64,000 bases of DNA from positions 33,718-97,717 of the forward strand of contig JACNJL010000037.1 of NCBI GenBank assembly GCA_014382585.1, in the 5' to 3' direction. A model generated the notes under the pieces. The model was not told where the DNA came from. It was given only the letters and a program-made list of their open reading frames with translations, and did not search any database. Positions 16,089 through 24,551 of this stretch are shown here, piece by piece. The translations under genes were made by a program, and so were the position numbers. The stretch comes from Limisphaerales bacterium. GTDB taxonomy: Bacteria > Verrucomicrobiota > Verrucomicrobiia > Limisphaerales > UBA1100. The stretch's first letter is position 1. The number at the start of each line of letters is the position of its first letter.

Positions 16089-17330
16089 ATGGCCGCCGAA
16101 CCTCAACTTCAACGCGTGATTGGCCTGCCGGGCGCGGTGTTGCTGGGGCTGGGCTCGATCATCGGCACGGGCGTGTTTGTGAGCCTCGGTATCGGCGCGG
16201 GCATGGCTGGGGCTGCCGTGCTGCCGGCCATTGCACTGGCCGGTCTGGTGGCCATGTGCAACGGCCTCAGCAGCGCGCAACTGGCCGCCAATCATCCGGT
16301 CAGCGGCGGCACCTATGAATACGGCCATCGTTGGCTGAATCCATCGCTGGGTTTTGTGGCCGGCTGGATGTTTCTCAGCGCCAAATCCGCCTCCGCCGCC
16401 ACCGCCGCGCTGGGCTTTGCCCTGTACCTCGCGCCGGATCATCAAATGGCCGTGGCGCTGGGAACCGTGGCGCTCACCACTGGCGTCACCCTCACCGGCA
16501 TGCAACGCAGCAACACGGTGAACGCCCTCATCGTGGGCGCCGTGCTGCTGGCCTTGTTCGCCTTCGTGGCCCTGGGCGCGCCGGCCATTCGCGCGCATCC
16601 TGAGCGCTGGCAAACCGCGCTGCAGCTCGATCAATTGGATCAACTCCTGCCCGCCGCCGCCCTGATGTTTGTGGCGTTCACCGGTTACGGCCGCATTGCG
16701 ACCTTGGGCGAGGAAGTCACCGAGCCGCGCCGCACCATTCCCCGCGCGGTCATCACGACACTGGCCCTCAGCATGCTGCTCTACATCGGGGTCGCCTGGG
16801 TGAGCTTGGCCAATGCCGGAAATGAATTTGTTTCCCTCGCAAACATCGCCGAATCCATTGCCGGCTCCGCGCTCGGCAAGGTGATGCTCGTGGCAGCGGC
16901 CATCGCGATGGTGAGTGTACTGCTCAATCTCGTGCTCGGCCTTTCGCGCGTGGTGCTGGCGATGGGGCGGCGTGGGGATTTGCCCAAGGCGACCGCCCAC
17001 ATCCACGACACGTCCCGTGTGCCCACCGTGGCCACGGCAGTTGTGGGCGGGCTGATCGCGGCGCTGGTTTGCCTCGGCGACCTGAAACTTACCTGGACCT
17101 TCAGCGCCTTCACCGTGCTGGTGTACTACGCCCTCACCAACCTCTGCGCCCTGCGCCTGAAACCGGAGGAACGCCTGTACCCCACTTGGACTGCCTACGC
17201 CGGCCTCATCGGCTGCGGATCGCTGGCGTTCTTCGTGAATTGGAAAGTGATGCTCGCAGGGCTGGCCCTAACCGCGATTGGGCTGATTTGGAAAATGCTC
17301 TTCAACCGCGCTCCCTCGATTGATCGGTAG
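16089..17330 (+). CDS. APC-family amino acid permease
   Basis: A 413-residue integral membrane transporter of the amino acid-polyamine-organocation superfamily, with about 11-12 hydrophobic segments. The first helix shows the substrate-binding signature GLGSIIGTGVFVSLGIGAG. Helix 6 contains FVAFTGYGRIATLGEEV, typical of cationic and neutral amino acid permeases. The fold exchanges or symports amino acids across the inner membrane. The specific substrate is unknown. It diverges from the cytochrome peroxidase gene and is followed closely by a methyltransferase-like gene, start 38 bases after its stop. Confidence 0.9.
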   Translation: MAAEPQLQRVIGLPGAVLLGLGSIIGTGVFVSLGIGAGMAGAAVLPAIALAGLVAMCNGLSSAQLAANHPVSGGTYEYGHRWLNPSLGFVAGWMFLSAKSASAATAALGFALYLAPDHQMAVALGTVALTTGVTLTGMQRSNTVNALIVGAVLLALFAFVALGAPAIRAHPERWQTALQLDQLDQLLPAAALMFVAFTGYGRIATLGEEVTEPRRTIPRAVITTLALSMLLYIGVAWVSLANAGNEFVSLANIAESIAGSALGKVMLVAAAIAMVSVLLNLVLGLSRVVLAMGRRGDLPKATAHIHDTSRVPTVATAVVGGLIAALVCLGDLKLTWTFSAFTVLVYYALTNLCALRLKPEERLYPTWTAYAGLIGCGSLAFFVNWKVMLAGLALTAIGLIWKMLFNRAPSIDR

Positions 17331-17367
17331 GCATGGTGTCGATATTCAATTGCAAATTTCTCCATCT

Positions 17368-18036
17368 ATGAAACCACGTGTCAAACTGGCTGAGTCAACC
17401 TTTACAGGGGAAACATTATCTCTCGTCGAGCACGATGGCTCGTATTCGATCTCTCTGGATGGCAAGGAGTTGATGCATTCTCGGGCCAACGAATCTGAGC
17501 TCCTACTCGGCAGCTTGGGTGTCGCTCGATTGAACGATGAGGCGGGCGAGCGGGTCTTGATCGGGGGACTTGGGCTTGGGTATACCCTCAAGAGCGTCCT
17601 GGATTCGGTCGGGAATAAACCGATCGTTGAGGTAGCCGAAATGATCCCGGAAGTCATCGAGTGGAATCGAACCTACTTGAAAAACCTAAACGGTTCGCTG
17701 CTCGACCATTCACAGGTGGAGATTCGAAGAATGGATGTGGGCCGTCTGATTCAGGAGGCCAAGCCCAATACCTATGACGCCATTTTGCTGGACGTTGATA
17801 ATGGGCCCAATGCCATGGTGAGTGAGACTAATGCATCTCTCTACTCCAAAAACGGAATCCGATCCATCTGTAGGGCATTGAAGAATAGTGGGCGACTGAT
17901 CGTGTGGTCGGCTGGGCCGGACCACGGATTTGAGAAGCGTTTGGAGCGAACCGGACTACGGGTAGAAGCCGTCCGCGCCAAAGCCCACGCAGGCGCCAAA
18001 AGCCATTCTCATTTTCTCTTTGTGGCTGACTGTTAG
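17368..18036 (+). CDS. Spermidine synthase-like SAM-dependent methyltransferase fold protein
   Basis: A 222-residue Rossmann-fold protein resembling the catalytic domain of spermidine synthase. The nucleotide-binding motif is VLIGGLGLGYTLKSVLD, followed by IVEVAEMIPEVIEWNR and YDAILLDVDNGP, where the DVDNGP aspartate would contact the substrate. It lacks the N-terminal beta-domain of true spermidine synthases, so the reaction is uncertain. The ATG at 17368 fits domain start; the frame opens earlier inside the permease gene. It lies downstream of an amino acid/polyamine-type permease, which hints at polyamine metabolism. Codon use is less GC-rich than its neighbours. It converges on DUF1552. 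Confidence 0.8.
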   Translation: MKPRVKLAESTFTGETLSLVEHDGSYSISLDGKELMHSRANESELLLGSLGVARLNDEAGERVLIGGLGLGYTLKSVLDSVGNKPIVEVAEMIPEVIEWNRTYLKNLNGSLLDHSQVEIRRMDVGRLIQEAKPNTYDAILLDVDNGPNAMVSETNASLYSKNGIRSICRALKNSGRLIVWSAGPDHGFEKRLERTGLRVEAVRAKAHAGAKSHSHFLFVADC

Positions 18037-18090
18037 CCCTTAAGCATCACGACAAACGTAATCGTGAGGAATCGCTGCTCCTTAATTCCA

Positions 18091-19494
18091 CTACGCCAGC
18101 AGCGACTTCAACCTACCTGAGCTGTCGGCGAAACGGTCTTGTTTCAGGCCGAAGGCCTGCATTTGAGTGAGCCAGAGATTGGCGAGCGGCAGGCCTTGCT
18201 TGGGGTTCACGTAGTTGCCGTTCACCTTGGCGACGGGGCCGGTGGTCTCGGAAAGGTTGAGGTGCGCGCCGGTCTTGAGGCGGCCGCCGGCGCTGCCGGC
18301 CACAATGATGGGCAACGCGCTGTACTGGTGCGTGGCACCGTCGCCCAGACCGGAGCCGTAGGTGAAGAGCGTGTTGTCCAGCAGCGAGGTGCCATTGGCT
18401 TCCTCGATGGCATCCATCTTTTCCAGCAGATAGGCAAACTGCTGCATATGGAACTGGTCCACCCGTTCCAGGTCCTTGATGAACTTGTGCTGGTTGTGCG
18501 ACATCTGGTGGTGGCTGCGCGGTTTGTCGAACAGGCTCTCGTACAGATACGGCGTGTCCCAGCGTTCGGGGCCGACCATGAAACTGGCTACATTGGTGAG
18601 GCCGGTTTGCAGCGCCACCACCATCAGATCACCCATCAGGCGGATGTATTCGCCACGCGGCAAATGCGCATCGACCGGCTCATCGAGCTGCACTTTCTGC
18701 AACTCGGATTTCATGCGCTCCAGCCGGTCCACCTGCACCTCGATGGTGCGGATGGACTCGAAATATTCATTGAACTTCTGCTGGTCCGCATAGCCGAGCG
18801 CGCGCTTGAGCGAGCGCGCATCCTCCAGCACGAGGTCGGTGATGTTGCGGTAGGCCTGCAGTTCGCGTGTCCCGAATAGACGGCGATACGCCTTGCGTGG
18901 ATCGCGCATACTCGGGGCCACGTGCTCGGTGTCGTACCAGGAAATGTTGTCGAACTGGATCGACTCGCGGTTGTCCTTGTGGCTGTTGCTGCTGAATTCC
19001 AGCGTGCGGAACGGCGTGTGTTGACCCAGCTTTTCAGCGAGCACATGATCCAGCGTGCGCGCCTGCGGATAGGGCGAGCGCTTGACGCTGAAGGGCGCCG
19101 CGCTGGTCAGGAAGCAGGAGGCACATTGCGCGTGCACATCGGTGCCCGGCTGAAAATCGCGGTCCAGCCCGGTGATCAGTGTGACCTTGTTCTTCATCTT
19201 AGCCAACGGCTTCAGCGTGGCCGTCAGTTGCAGCGGATGCGTGCCCACCTTCAGGTTCGCAGTCTTGAAGGACTCCTGTTTATTGCCGCCAAACTTGGGG
19301 ACAATCTGCTCCGCTTCCCCCGGGAAAAACGAACGCCGCACCACGCCGATGGGCACATAAAAAAATGCCGCGCGTTGATCGGGTTGTTGGGCCGACTGCT
19401 GCCCCGCCGCCGTCCCGAGGCTCTCCAGCCACGGCAGGGCCAGAGCGGTCCCGCCCAGCCCCTGCAAAAATGCGCGTCGCGACGTGTGCTTCAT
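18091..19494 (-). CDS. DUF1552 (HXXSHH-type) Tat-exported protein
   Basis: A 467-residue member of DUF1552 (PF07586), a PVC-enriched family of unknown activity related in arrangement to DUF1501. The twin-arginine signal is SRRAFLQG, followed by a hydrophobic stretch to about residue 30. Characteristic segments are FFYVPIGVVRRSFFPG, VTLITGLDRDFQPGTDVHA and the late histidine cluster SHHQMSHNQHK, a variant of the family HxxSHH motif. Fourth gene of a minus-strand operon with DUF1592, DUF1553 and DUF1501, 63 bases after DUF1501. In other genomes DUF1552 normally pairs with a DUF1592 protein, also present in this operon. Confidence 0.9.
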   Translation of the reverse strand: MKHTSRRAFLQGLGGTALALPWLESLGTAAGQQSAQQPDQRAAFFYVPIGVVRRSFFPGEAEQIVPKFGGNKQESFKTANLKVGTHPLQLTATLKPLAKMKNKVTLITGLDRDFQPGTDVHAQCASCFLTSAAPFSVKRSPYPQARTLDHVLAEKLGQHTPFRTLEFSSNSHKDNRESIQFDNISWYDTEHVAPSMRDPRKAYRRLFGTRELQAYRNITDLVLEDARSLKRALGYADQQKFNEYFESIRTIEVQVDRLERMKSELQKVQLDEPVDAHLPRGEYIRLMGDLMVVALQTGLTNVASFMVGPERWDTPYLYESLFDKPRSHHQMSHNQHKFIKDLERVDQFHMQQFAYLLEKMDAIEEANGTSLLDNTLFTYGSGLGDGATHQYSALPIIVAGSAGGRLKTGAHLNLSETTGPVAKVNGNYVNPKQGLPLANLWLTQMQAFGLKQDRFADSSGRLKSLLA

Positions 19495-19557
19495 TGGCGA
19501 TTTATTTATCAGAATCCAACAGCTTGGCCGAGGCTGTTTTTGCCAGCGGCCAATTCG

Positions 19558-20826
19558 TTACTCAAACAGCGCGGCCACCGGTTTTCCGAAATCGGTGATG
19601 GGGACGGGGCGGGAGCTGTCGAAGAGTTCCTTGTGAGGGTGCACGCCGAGGGCGGCGTGAATGGTGGCGTGAAAATCGGGAATGGAGACGGGGGCCTCGA
19701 TGATTTTCTTGCTCAGTTCATCGGTCACGCCATAGGCACCGCGGTGTTTCAGACCGCCACCGGCCAGCAACAGACTGAAACAGGTGCCCTGATGTCCGCG
19801 GCCGCCGCGGCCGTCGTAAGTAGCGGGACGGCCGAACTCGGTGCCAACGGCGATCAGCGTCTTGTCCAGCATCCGCTTGGCTTCCAGATCGGCAATGAGC
19901 GTGGACAGGGCGTGGTCGAGTTCCTTGATGAGCAGATGCTGGTTTTGCTGGCCTTCGTTGTGGGTGTCCCAGCCCGTGCCGTTGATGAAATTCAGATTGT
20001 GCGACACCTCGATAAAGCGCACACCGGCCTGCACGAGCCGCCGGGCCAGAAGACAGCGCTGGCCGAATTCGCCGCCATAGCGGTTGCGCAGCTCGGCGGA
20101 TTCGTCCTTGAGTTGAAAGTGCCGCATGAAACCGGGGCCGGCCAAGCGGAGGGCCTCGTCCTGCGCCGCGCGATATTGGGCAAGAACGGAGCCGGCGGGG
20201 ATGCGGTCGGTGAGCGGCTCAAGCAGGCGCTTGCGGCGTTCGACCCGGCTGGGCGTGACGTCCGTGGGGCGCGAGAAGCCGGCGGGACCACTTTCGGTAT
20301 CGACGAGATAAACGTAGCCCGCCTTGGCGCCGAGATAACCGGGACCGCGGCTCACGTTGGGATACCCAATGAGCATGTAAGGCGGCACCTTGGGATCGGC
20401 GGCGCCGAGCACGTGACTGGTGATGGAGCCAATCGAAGGATAGGTAATGCTGCCGCTAATGGGCCGGCCGGTGTGCACGAAATTGGTGGCGAAGGCGTGT
20501 TCGTCAACCAGCTTGTGGTTGATGGTACGCATCACGGTCAGGCGATCGGCGAGCTGGGCGGTTTGCGACAGGTGTTCGCAGAACTGCACGCCGGGGACGG
20601 CAGAGTCGATGGCGGCGTATTCGGCGCCGGCGACCTTCGGCGAGGCCTTGGAATCCCCCCGCCGTTTGGGATCGAAGGTATCGATCTGTGACATGCCGCC
20701 GCCGAGCCAAATAAAAATAACATGCTCAGCCTTGCCCTGGGGCATGGAAGCAATGGGGGCGGCCGACAAGGCTGTCGCGCCCGTCATGGCGAGGCCGGTT
20801 GTTTGGAGAAAGTGGCGGCGGTTCAT
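19558..20826 (-). CDS. DUF1501 Tat-exported protein
   Basis: A 422-residue DUF1501 protein (PF07394), a sulfatase/alkaline-phosphatase-like fold family of unknown substrate. The twin-arginine signal NRRHFLQTTG is at the N-terminus. Conserved segments include IFIWLGGGMSQIDTFDPK, GVRFIEVSHNLNFINGTGWDTH and AVGTEFGRP with GRGGRGHQG. The ATG at 20826 overlaps the stop of the DUF1553 gene (ATGA), so the two proteins are made together, as is normal for this pair. A much longer frame to 20991 runs into that gene and is rejected. Confidence 0.9.
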   Translation of the reverse strand: MNRRHFLQTTGLAMTGATALSAAPIASMPQGKAEHVIFIWLGGGMSQIDTFDPKRRGDSKASPKVAGAEYAAIDSAVPGVQFCEHLSQTAQLADRLTVMRTINHKLVDEHAFATNFVHTGRPISGSITYPSIGSITSHVLGAADPKVPPYMLIGYPNVSRGPGYLGAKAGYVYLVDTESGPAGFSRPTDVTPSRVERRKRLLEPLTDRIPAGSVLAQYRAAQDEALRLAGPGFMRHFQLKDESAELRNRYGGEFGQRCLLARRLVQAGVRFIEVSHNLNFINGTGWDTHNEGQQNQHLLIKELDHALSTLIADLEAKRMLDKTLIAVGTEFGRPATYDGRGGRGHQGTCFSLLLAGGGLKHRGAYGVTDELSKKIIEAPVSIPDFHATIHAALGVHPHKELFDSSRPVPITDFGKPVAALFE

Positions 20827-23800
20827 GGCGTGTACATCCATTCGGGTGAGTTCAACAAGGCCCAGAGAGCGTCTTCCATTCGCACGCGCCAGTCGGCGGT
20901 CAATGCATTCGTCGGCGGATCGCCTCGGCGGGCCGCTTGCTCTTTTTCGAGCGCGAGGGCATTGGCCGGACCATCCACATGATTCGACCAAGTGACGTAG
21001 CGTTCCGGTTCGCGTTTGCCGGGCTTGGGCGACACTCGCTCCGCCTTGGGGATGACGCGCGTATCATAGCCGGCCGTGAGCAGTTTAGTGAAACGCGCTT
21101 TTTCCGCCGCGTTGGGTTTGCGCGTCAGCAGGCGCAGAAAGAGGCGGTCGACAAGCTGCTCGACGCTCTGCCTCTCCAAGGCCAGTTGGGTCATGCCGTG
21201 GCGGTCGCTGAGGCGCGTAAGCCAAGTACCCATCACGCCATTGGCGAAAATCGCGGGTTGCAGAATGTTCGGCTCCGTTTCACGGAGACTGACCGGATCC
21301 TGCCGGGCACCGCGCCAGCCGAAGGTTTCCAGCACGCTGGTGACGGCGGTGATACGCGGCAGCCCGAGGCTGGGCCGGTCGCGTTCATTGGAGGTCGAGG
21401 CCAGCATCCAGGATCGACGAGGTTTGCCGAGGTTTAGCGCGATGGCGACGTTGCGAACGCTGTCGAGATCGAGGTTCACCGGTTCGAGATCGAACGGCGT
21501 GCCCGTGGCGTGGAAAACGGAATCGACGATTTGCTCGGCCTGCAATCGGCGCGGCGCGGGAGACACGAAGAGCGGGCTGGTCTCGGCGAGGACGGGATCG
21601 GTGGCGCGTTGGTAGGCGTGCGAGTTGAGGATCAGCCGCGAGATGGCGTTCACGTCGTAGCCGGATTCCACGAAGCGATGGCCGAGCCAGCGGAGCAACT
21701 CCGGATGGGACGGGCCGGACTTTTCCCAATCCGAAATCTCCGGCACCAAGCCGCGGCCCATGAGGCGTTGCCAGATGCGGTTGACCATCACCTGAGCGAA
21801 GCGCTCGTTTTGCGGCGCGGTAATCAAGGTGGCGAGCCGGTCGCGCGTGTTCTTTGGATCCTCGGCCAACTGATCCGCGACCGTTTCCTCGGCAAACCGC
21901 GCGAACGGCCAGGCGGGCTGGATGATTGCATTCGGTTTGAGGCTCACTTGAATCAAGGGCTTGCGCCCGCCCTGATGCAGGCGGTCGGTCGGCACACTGC
22001 TGGTAATGGGCAATTTGACCGACTCCCGTTTCAGCAAGGCCGCAAGTTGCAGGAGATCCTTCTGCTTGGAGACATGGGCGGGGGCGTCGTGACAGCGCGC
22101 GCATTTCATTTCCACGCCCAAAAACGCCGAACTCACAATGATGCCCTTGGCCGCCATCGGCAGGTCGTTCTGAGTCGCGGTGGCAAACCCGGCGGGACCA
22201 CCGAAGCGTTCGCTCCCCTCCATTCGGATCAGCTCAGTGACGAAGAGGTCGGCCGGTTTGTTGTCGAGTAACGATTCGTAGAGCCACCAGCGAAACGGGC
22301 CGGTGTTGTTGAGCGTCGGATTGATCAGGTTCGGATTCTCGGCCAACGCATCGAGCCAGTAGCCCATCCAATGATCGGCCCGACGAGGATCATCGAGCAG
22401 GCGGTTGATGGCCTTGGCGCGGCGCGTTTCGGGGGTGTCGGCCAGAAACGCTTTCACCTCCGTCTCGGTCGGCGTAAGACCGATCGTGTCGAGGCTGGCC
22501 CGGCGCAGAAAGGTCAGGTCATCCGCCAACGGGTTCGGGCGGAAATTCGCCACATCGAACTGCGGCCAAGGCGCGCCGGATTGAATCCAGCGCTTCAGGA
22601 TTTCAACTTCCGCCGGCTTCAGCGGCTCCCCTTTCGGCGGCATGATTTCGTCCTCGTCCGTGGCCGTGATGCGATGCATCAAGGCGCTCTCCGTCGGCTT
22701 GCCTCGCACGATGGCGGGCCCATCGGATTTGCCGCCCGCGAGCAAGGACTGGAGGTCATCCATCCGAAGACCGCCCTTGGCCTTGCCGCCTTGATGGCAG
22801 TCGTAGCAATGCTGCTCCAGAATCGGCCGCACCTCCTTGAAATAGTCCACCCCGGAATCGCCGCCTTGCTTCGCTACGCCCGCGGCCGTGGCAATGCGGG
22901 CGCCGATGAAGTGGTCAATCGGGTTGTTCGCGGGAAACCCAGCGGGCAATTCGGGAACGGAAACAGGCTTCACGCCAGCCAGCCAAGTCTTGGCCGCCTG
23001 ACGGCGTTTGGTCCAGTAACCCGCATGTTCCGCGCGGAGGTCGGCGCGGGCCTTGGTATTCACGCGGGCAAGCCACTGGCGACGTTCGGCCTCGTAAGCC
23101 GCCCAGCCTGCGTCCGTGTAAGAAACGCGGCGTTCGCCCGGGCTGAGGAGCGACCAGTGTTCGCTTCCCGCCAATGAAACGGCCACGACGGTTTCGCCTA
23201 ACTCGGGCCGGTGCTTGTTCTTGCCGGTCATCCCGCCCAGCAGCGTCTCCAAAATAACCAAGTGCTCGCCGCCCTTGGTCTCGAACGTAGCCCAAGCATC
23301 CCGATTGCCCGGCGGCGCGAAACGAAAATCAGGGCCGAGGTCCAGGTACTTGTCCTGCGCCGAGAGCAGGCCGTGCCCTGCCGGATCGCCGGGGCGTTGG
23401 CTGGTTTCGAGAAGTTTTTTTCCATCAACCATCAACCGCGCCTTGCCGCGGCCGCGCAACAGCAACCGATGTTTCCCCGCCGGCAAACGCACCAACGCCG
23501 AGGCTCGCACCAGCGACGGATTCGCGCGCTCCCCGCGCACGCCCGTGGCAACGTATTTGTGCGGTAGTTCGAACAGGCCGAAGACAGGGGCTTCGAACGA
23601 TTCGGTCACCTGCGGCGCTTCCGGCCAGGCATTGGATTGGGCAACGCCATTCTCGCTGACCTGCACCAGCACCTTGCCCGCCGGCAACATCGCCCGCGTG
23701 ACCGGCGGGGGCGGCGGGACGTAACGGTAGCGGCCCGCGATTTCTTTCGGCTTGAGCACGCCACGATAAATTATCAAGTCATCCACCCAACCGTGAAACG

Positions 23801-24551
23801 AACTGCCCCCGGCGCGGGTGTAGCCGGTGCCGATCACCAGATCCGCCGCATCCTGAACCGGCGGCAAGTCGGTGTCTCCGCCCATGTCCCAGACACCGGC
23901 CACCGGTTGGCCATCGATAAATGCCCGCAGACTTCCGCGGCGGCCGAACGTGTATTGCAGGGCAACATGATGCCAGCCGCTCGCCGGCACCACCGACTTG
24001 CTCCACCAACGATGCCATTCCGGCTTGCCCGTGTCGGGCTGGCGGGTGGTAAAGAGCAGGCCCAATTGCCCGCCCCCAGCGGTGCCTTGAAAGCGGATGG
24101 AATAATTCTGGTTATGCTCGCCGAGTTTCTCGTGCTTGGGCGAACGGCCTTTGCCGAACAGGTAGGCGATGTTGCCCTTGGCGATGGAGCGAAATTTCAC
24201 CCAAGCCTCGAACGCGAACGTCTCGCCCGCGCCGAACCGCACGTTGGCGTCGCCGCCGCGCGCCTTGTCCGGCACCACCATCCAACCTTCCTGCCCGGTG
24301 AAAGCCATAGCCCGGTTGTCCGCCTTGAAGCCCGGATACCGCGGCGGCCGCGGCCCCGCTTCCGGTTGGCCGGTTTTCCCCTGCCAAACTCCCGGCTCAT
24401 CGCCTCCCTCAAAACTCCACTTGAGCACGGGCACAGCCCCATGGCCGACATCAGTCAGGGCAAAGACAAACAGCAATGCGGCGGGCAATTTGAAGAGTCG
24501 TCTCATGGGATTGCCAAGGTTGAGTATCTGACGAAAAACGGCCGCTCTCAT
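20823..24551 (-). CDS. LamG-PSCyt1-DUF1549-DUF1553 multidomain protein
   Basis: A 1242-residue exported protein. After the signal peptide (hydrophobic core about 20-36), residues 40-285 form a LamG/concanavalin-like domain (AFEAWVKF, GWHHVALQYTF, VDDLIIYRG), suggesting carbohydrate binding. PSCyt1 lies near 575-665, with the haem-like motif CYDCH and IMPPKGEPL. DUF1549 (PSCyt2) follows to about 880, ending in a second CxxCH (CARCH). DUF1553 (PSD1) occupies the C-terminal 300 residues (VMVNRIWQRLMGRGLV). The ATG at 24551 follows the upstream stop directly and has an AGGGA site; ATG 24506 is an alternative. Function is unproven; a haem-containing envelope redox role is commonly suggested. Confidence 0.9.
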   Translation of the reverse strand: MRAAVFRQILNLGNPMRRLFKLPAALLFVFALTDVGHGAVPVLKWSFEGGDEPGVWQGKTGQPEAGPRPPRYPGFKADNRAMAFTGQEGWMVVPDKARGGDANVRFGAGETFAFEAWVKFRSIAKGNIAYLFGKGRSPKHEKLGEHNQNYSIRFQGTAGGGQLGLLFTTRQPDTGKPEWHRWWSKSVVPASGWHHVALQYTFGRRGSLRAFIDGQPVAGVWDMGGDTDLPPVQDAADLVIGTGYTRAGGSSFHGWVDDLIIYRGVLKPKEIAGRYRYVPPPPPVTRAMLPAGKVLVQVSENGVAQSNAWPEAPQVTESFEAPVFGLFELPHKYVATGVRGERANPSLVRASALVRLPAGKHRLLLRGRGKARLMVDGKKLLETSQRPGDPAGHGLLSAQDKYLDLGPDFRFAPPGNRDAWATFETKGGEHLVILETLLGGMTGKNKHRPELGETVVAVSLAGSEHWSLLSPGERRVSYTDAGWAAYEAERRQWLARVNTKARADLRAEHAGYWTKRRQAAKTWLAGVKPVSVPELPAGFPANNPIDHFIGARIATAAGVAKQGGDSGVDYFKEVRPILEQHCYDCHQGGKAKGGLRMDDLQSLLAGGKSDGPAIVRGKPTESALMHRITATDEDEIMPPKGEPLKPAEVEILKRWIQSGAPWPQFDVANFRPNPLADDLTFLRRASLDTIGLTPTETEVKAFLADTPETRRAKAINRLLDDPRRADHWMGYWLDALAENPNLINPTLNNTGPFRWWLYESLLDNKPADLFVTELIRMEGSERFGGPAGFATATQNDLPMAAKGIIVSSAFLGVEMKCARCHDAPAHVSKQKDLLQLAALLKRESVKLPITSSVPTDRLHQGGRKPLIQVSLKPNAIIQPAWPFARFAEETVADQLAEDPKNTRDRLATLITAPQNERFAQVMVNRIWQRLMGRGLVPEISDWEKSGPSHPELLRWLGHRFVESGYDVNAISRLILNSHAYQRATDPVLAETSPLFVSPAPRRLQAEQIVDSVFHATGTPFDLEPVNLDLDSVRNVAIALNLGKPRRSWMLASTSNERDRPSLGLPRITAVTSVLETFGWRGARQDPVSLRETEPNILQPAIFANGVMGTWLTRLSDRHGMTQLALERQSVEQLVDRLFLRLLTRKPNAAEKARFTKLLTAGYDTRVIPKAERVSPKPGKREPERYVTWSNHVDGPANALALEKEQAARRGDPPTNALTADWRVRMEDALWALLNSPEWMYTP

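Noticed and set aside
16035..17006. A 323-codon minus-strand frame
   Set aside because: Antisense to the permease, glycine/histidine/glutamine-rich, no domain.
18922..20691. A 589-codon plus-strand frame
   Set aside because: It lies opposite the DUF1552 and DUF1501 genes and has no family features.
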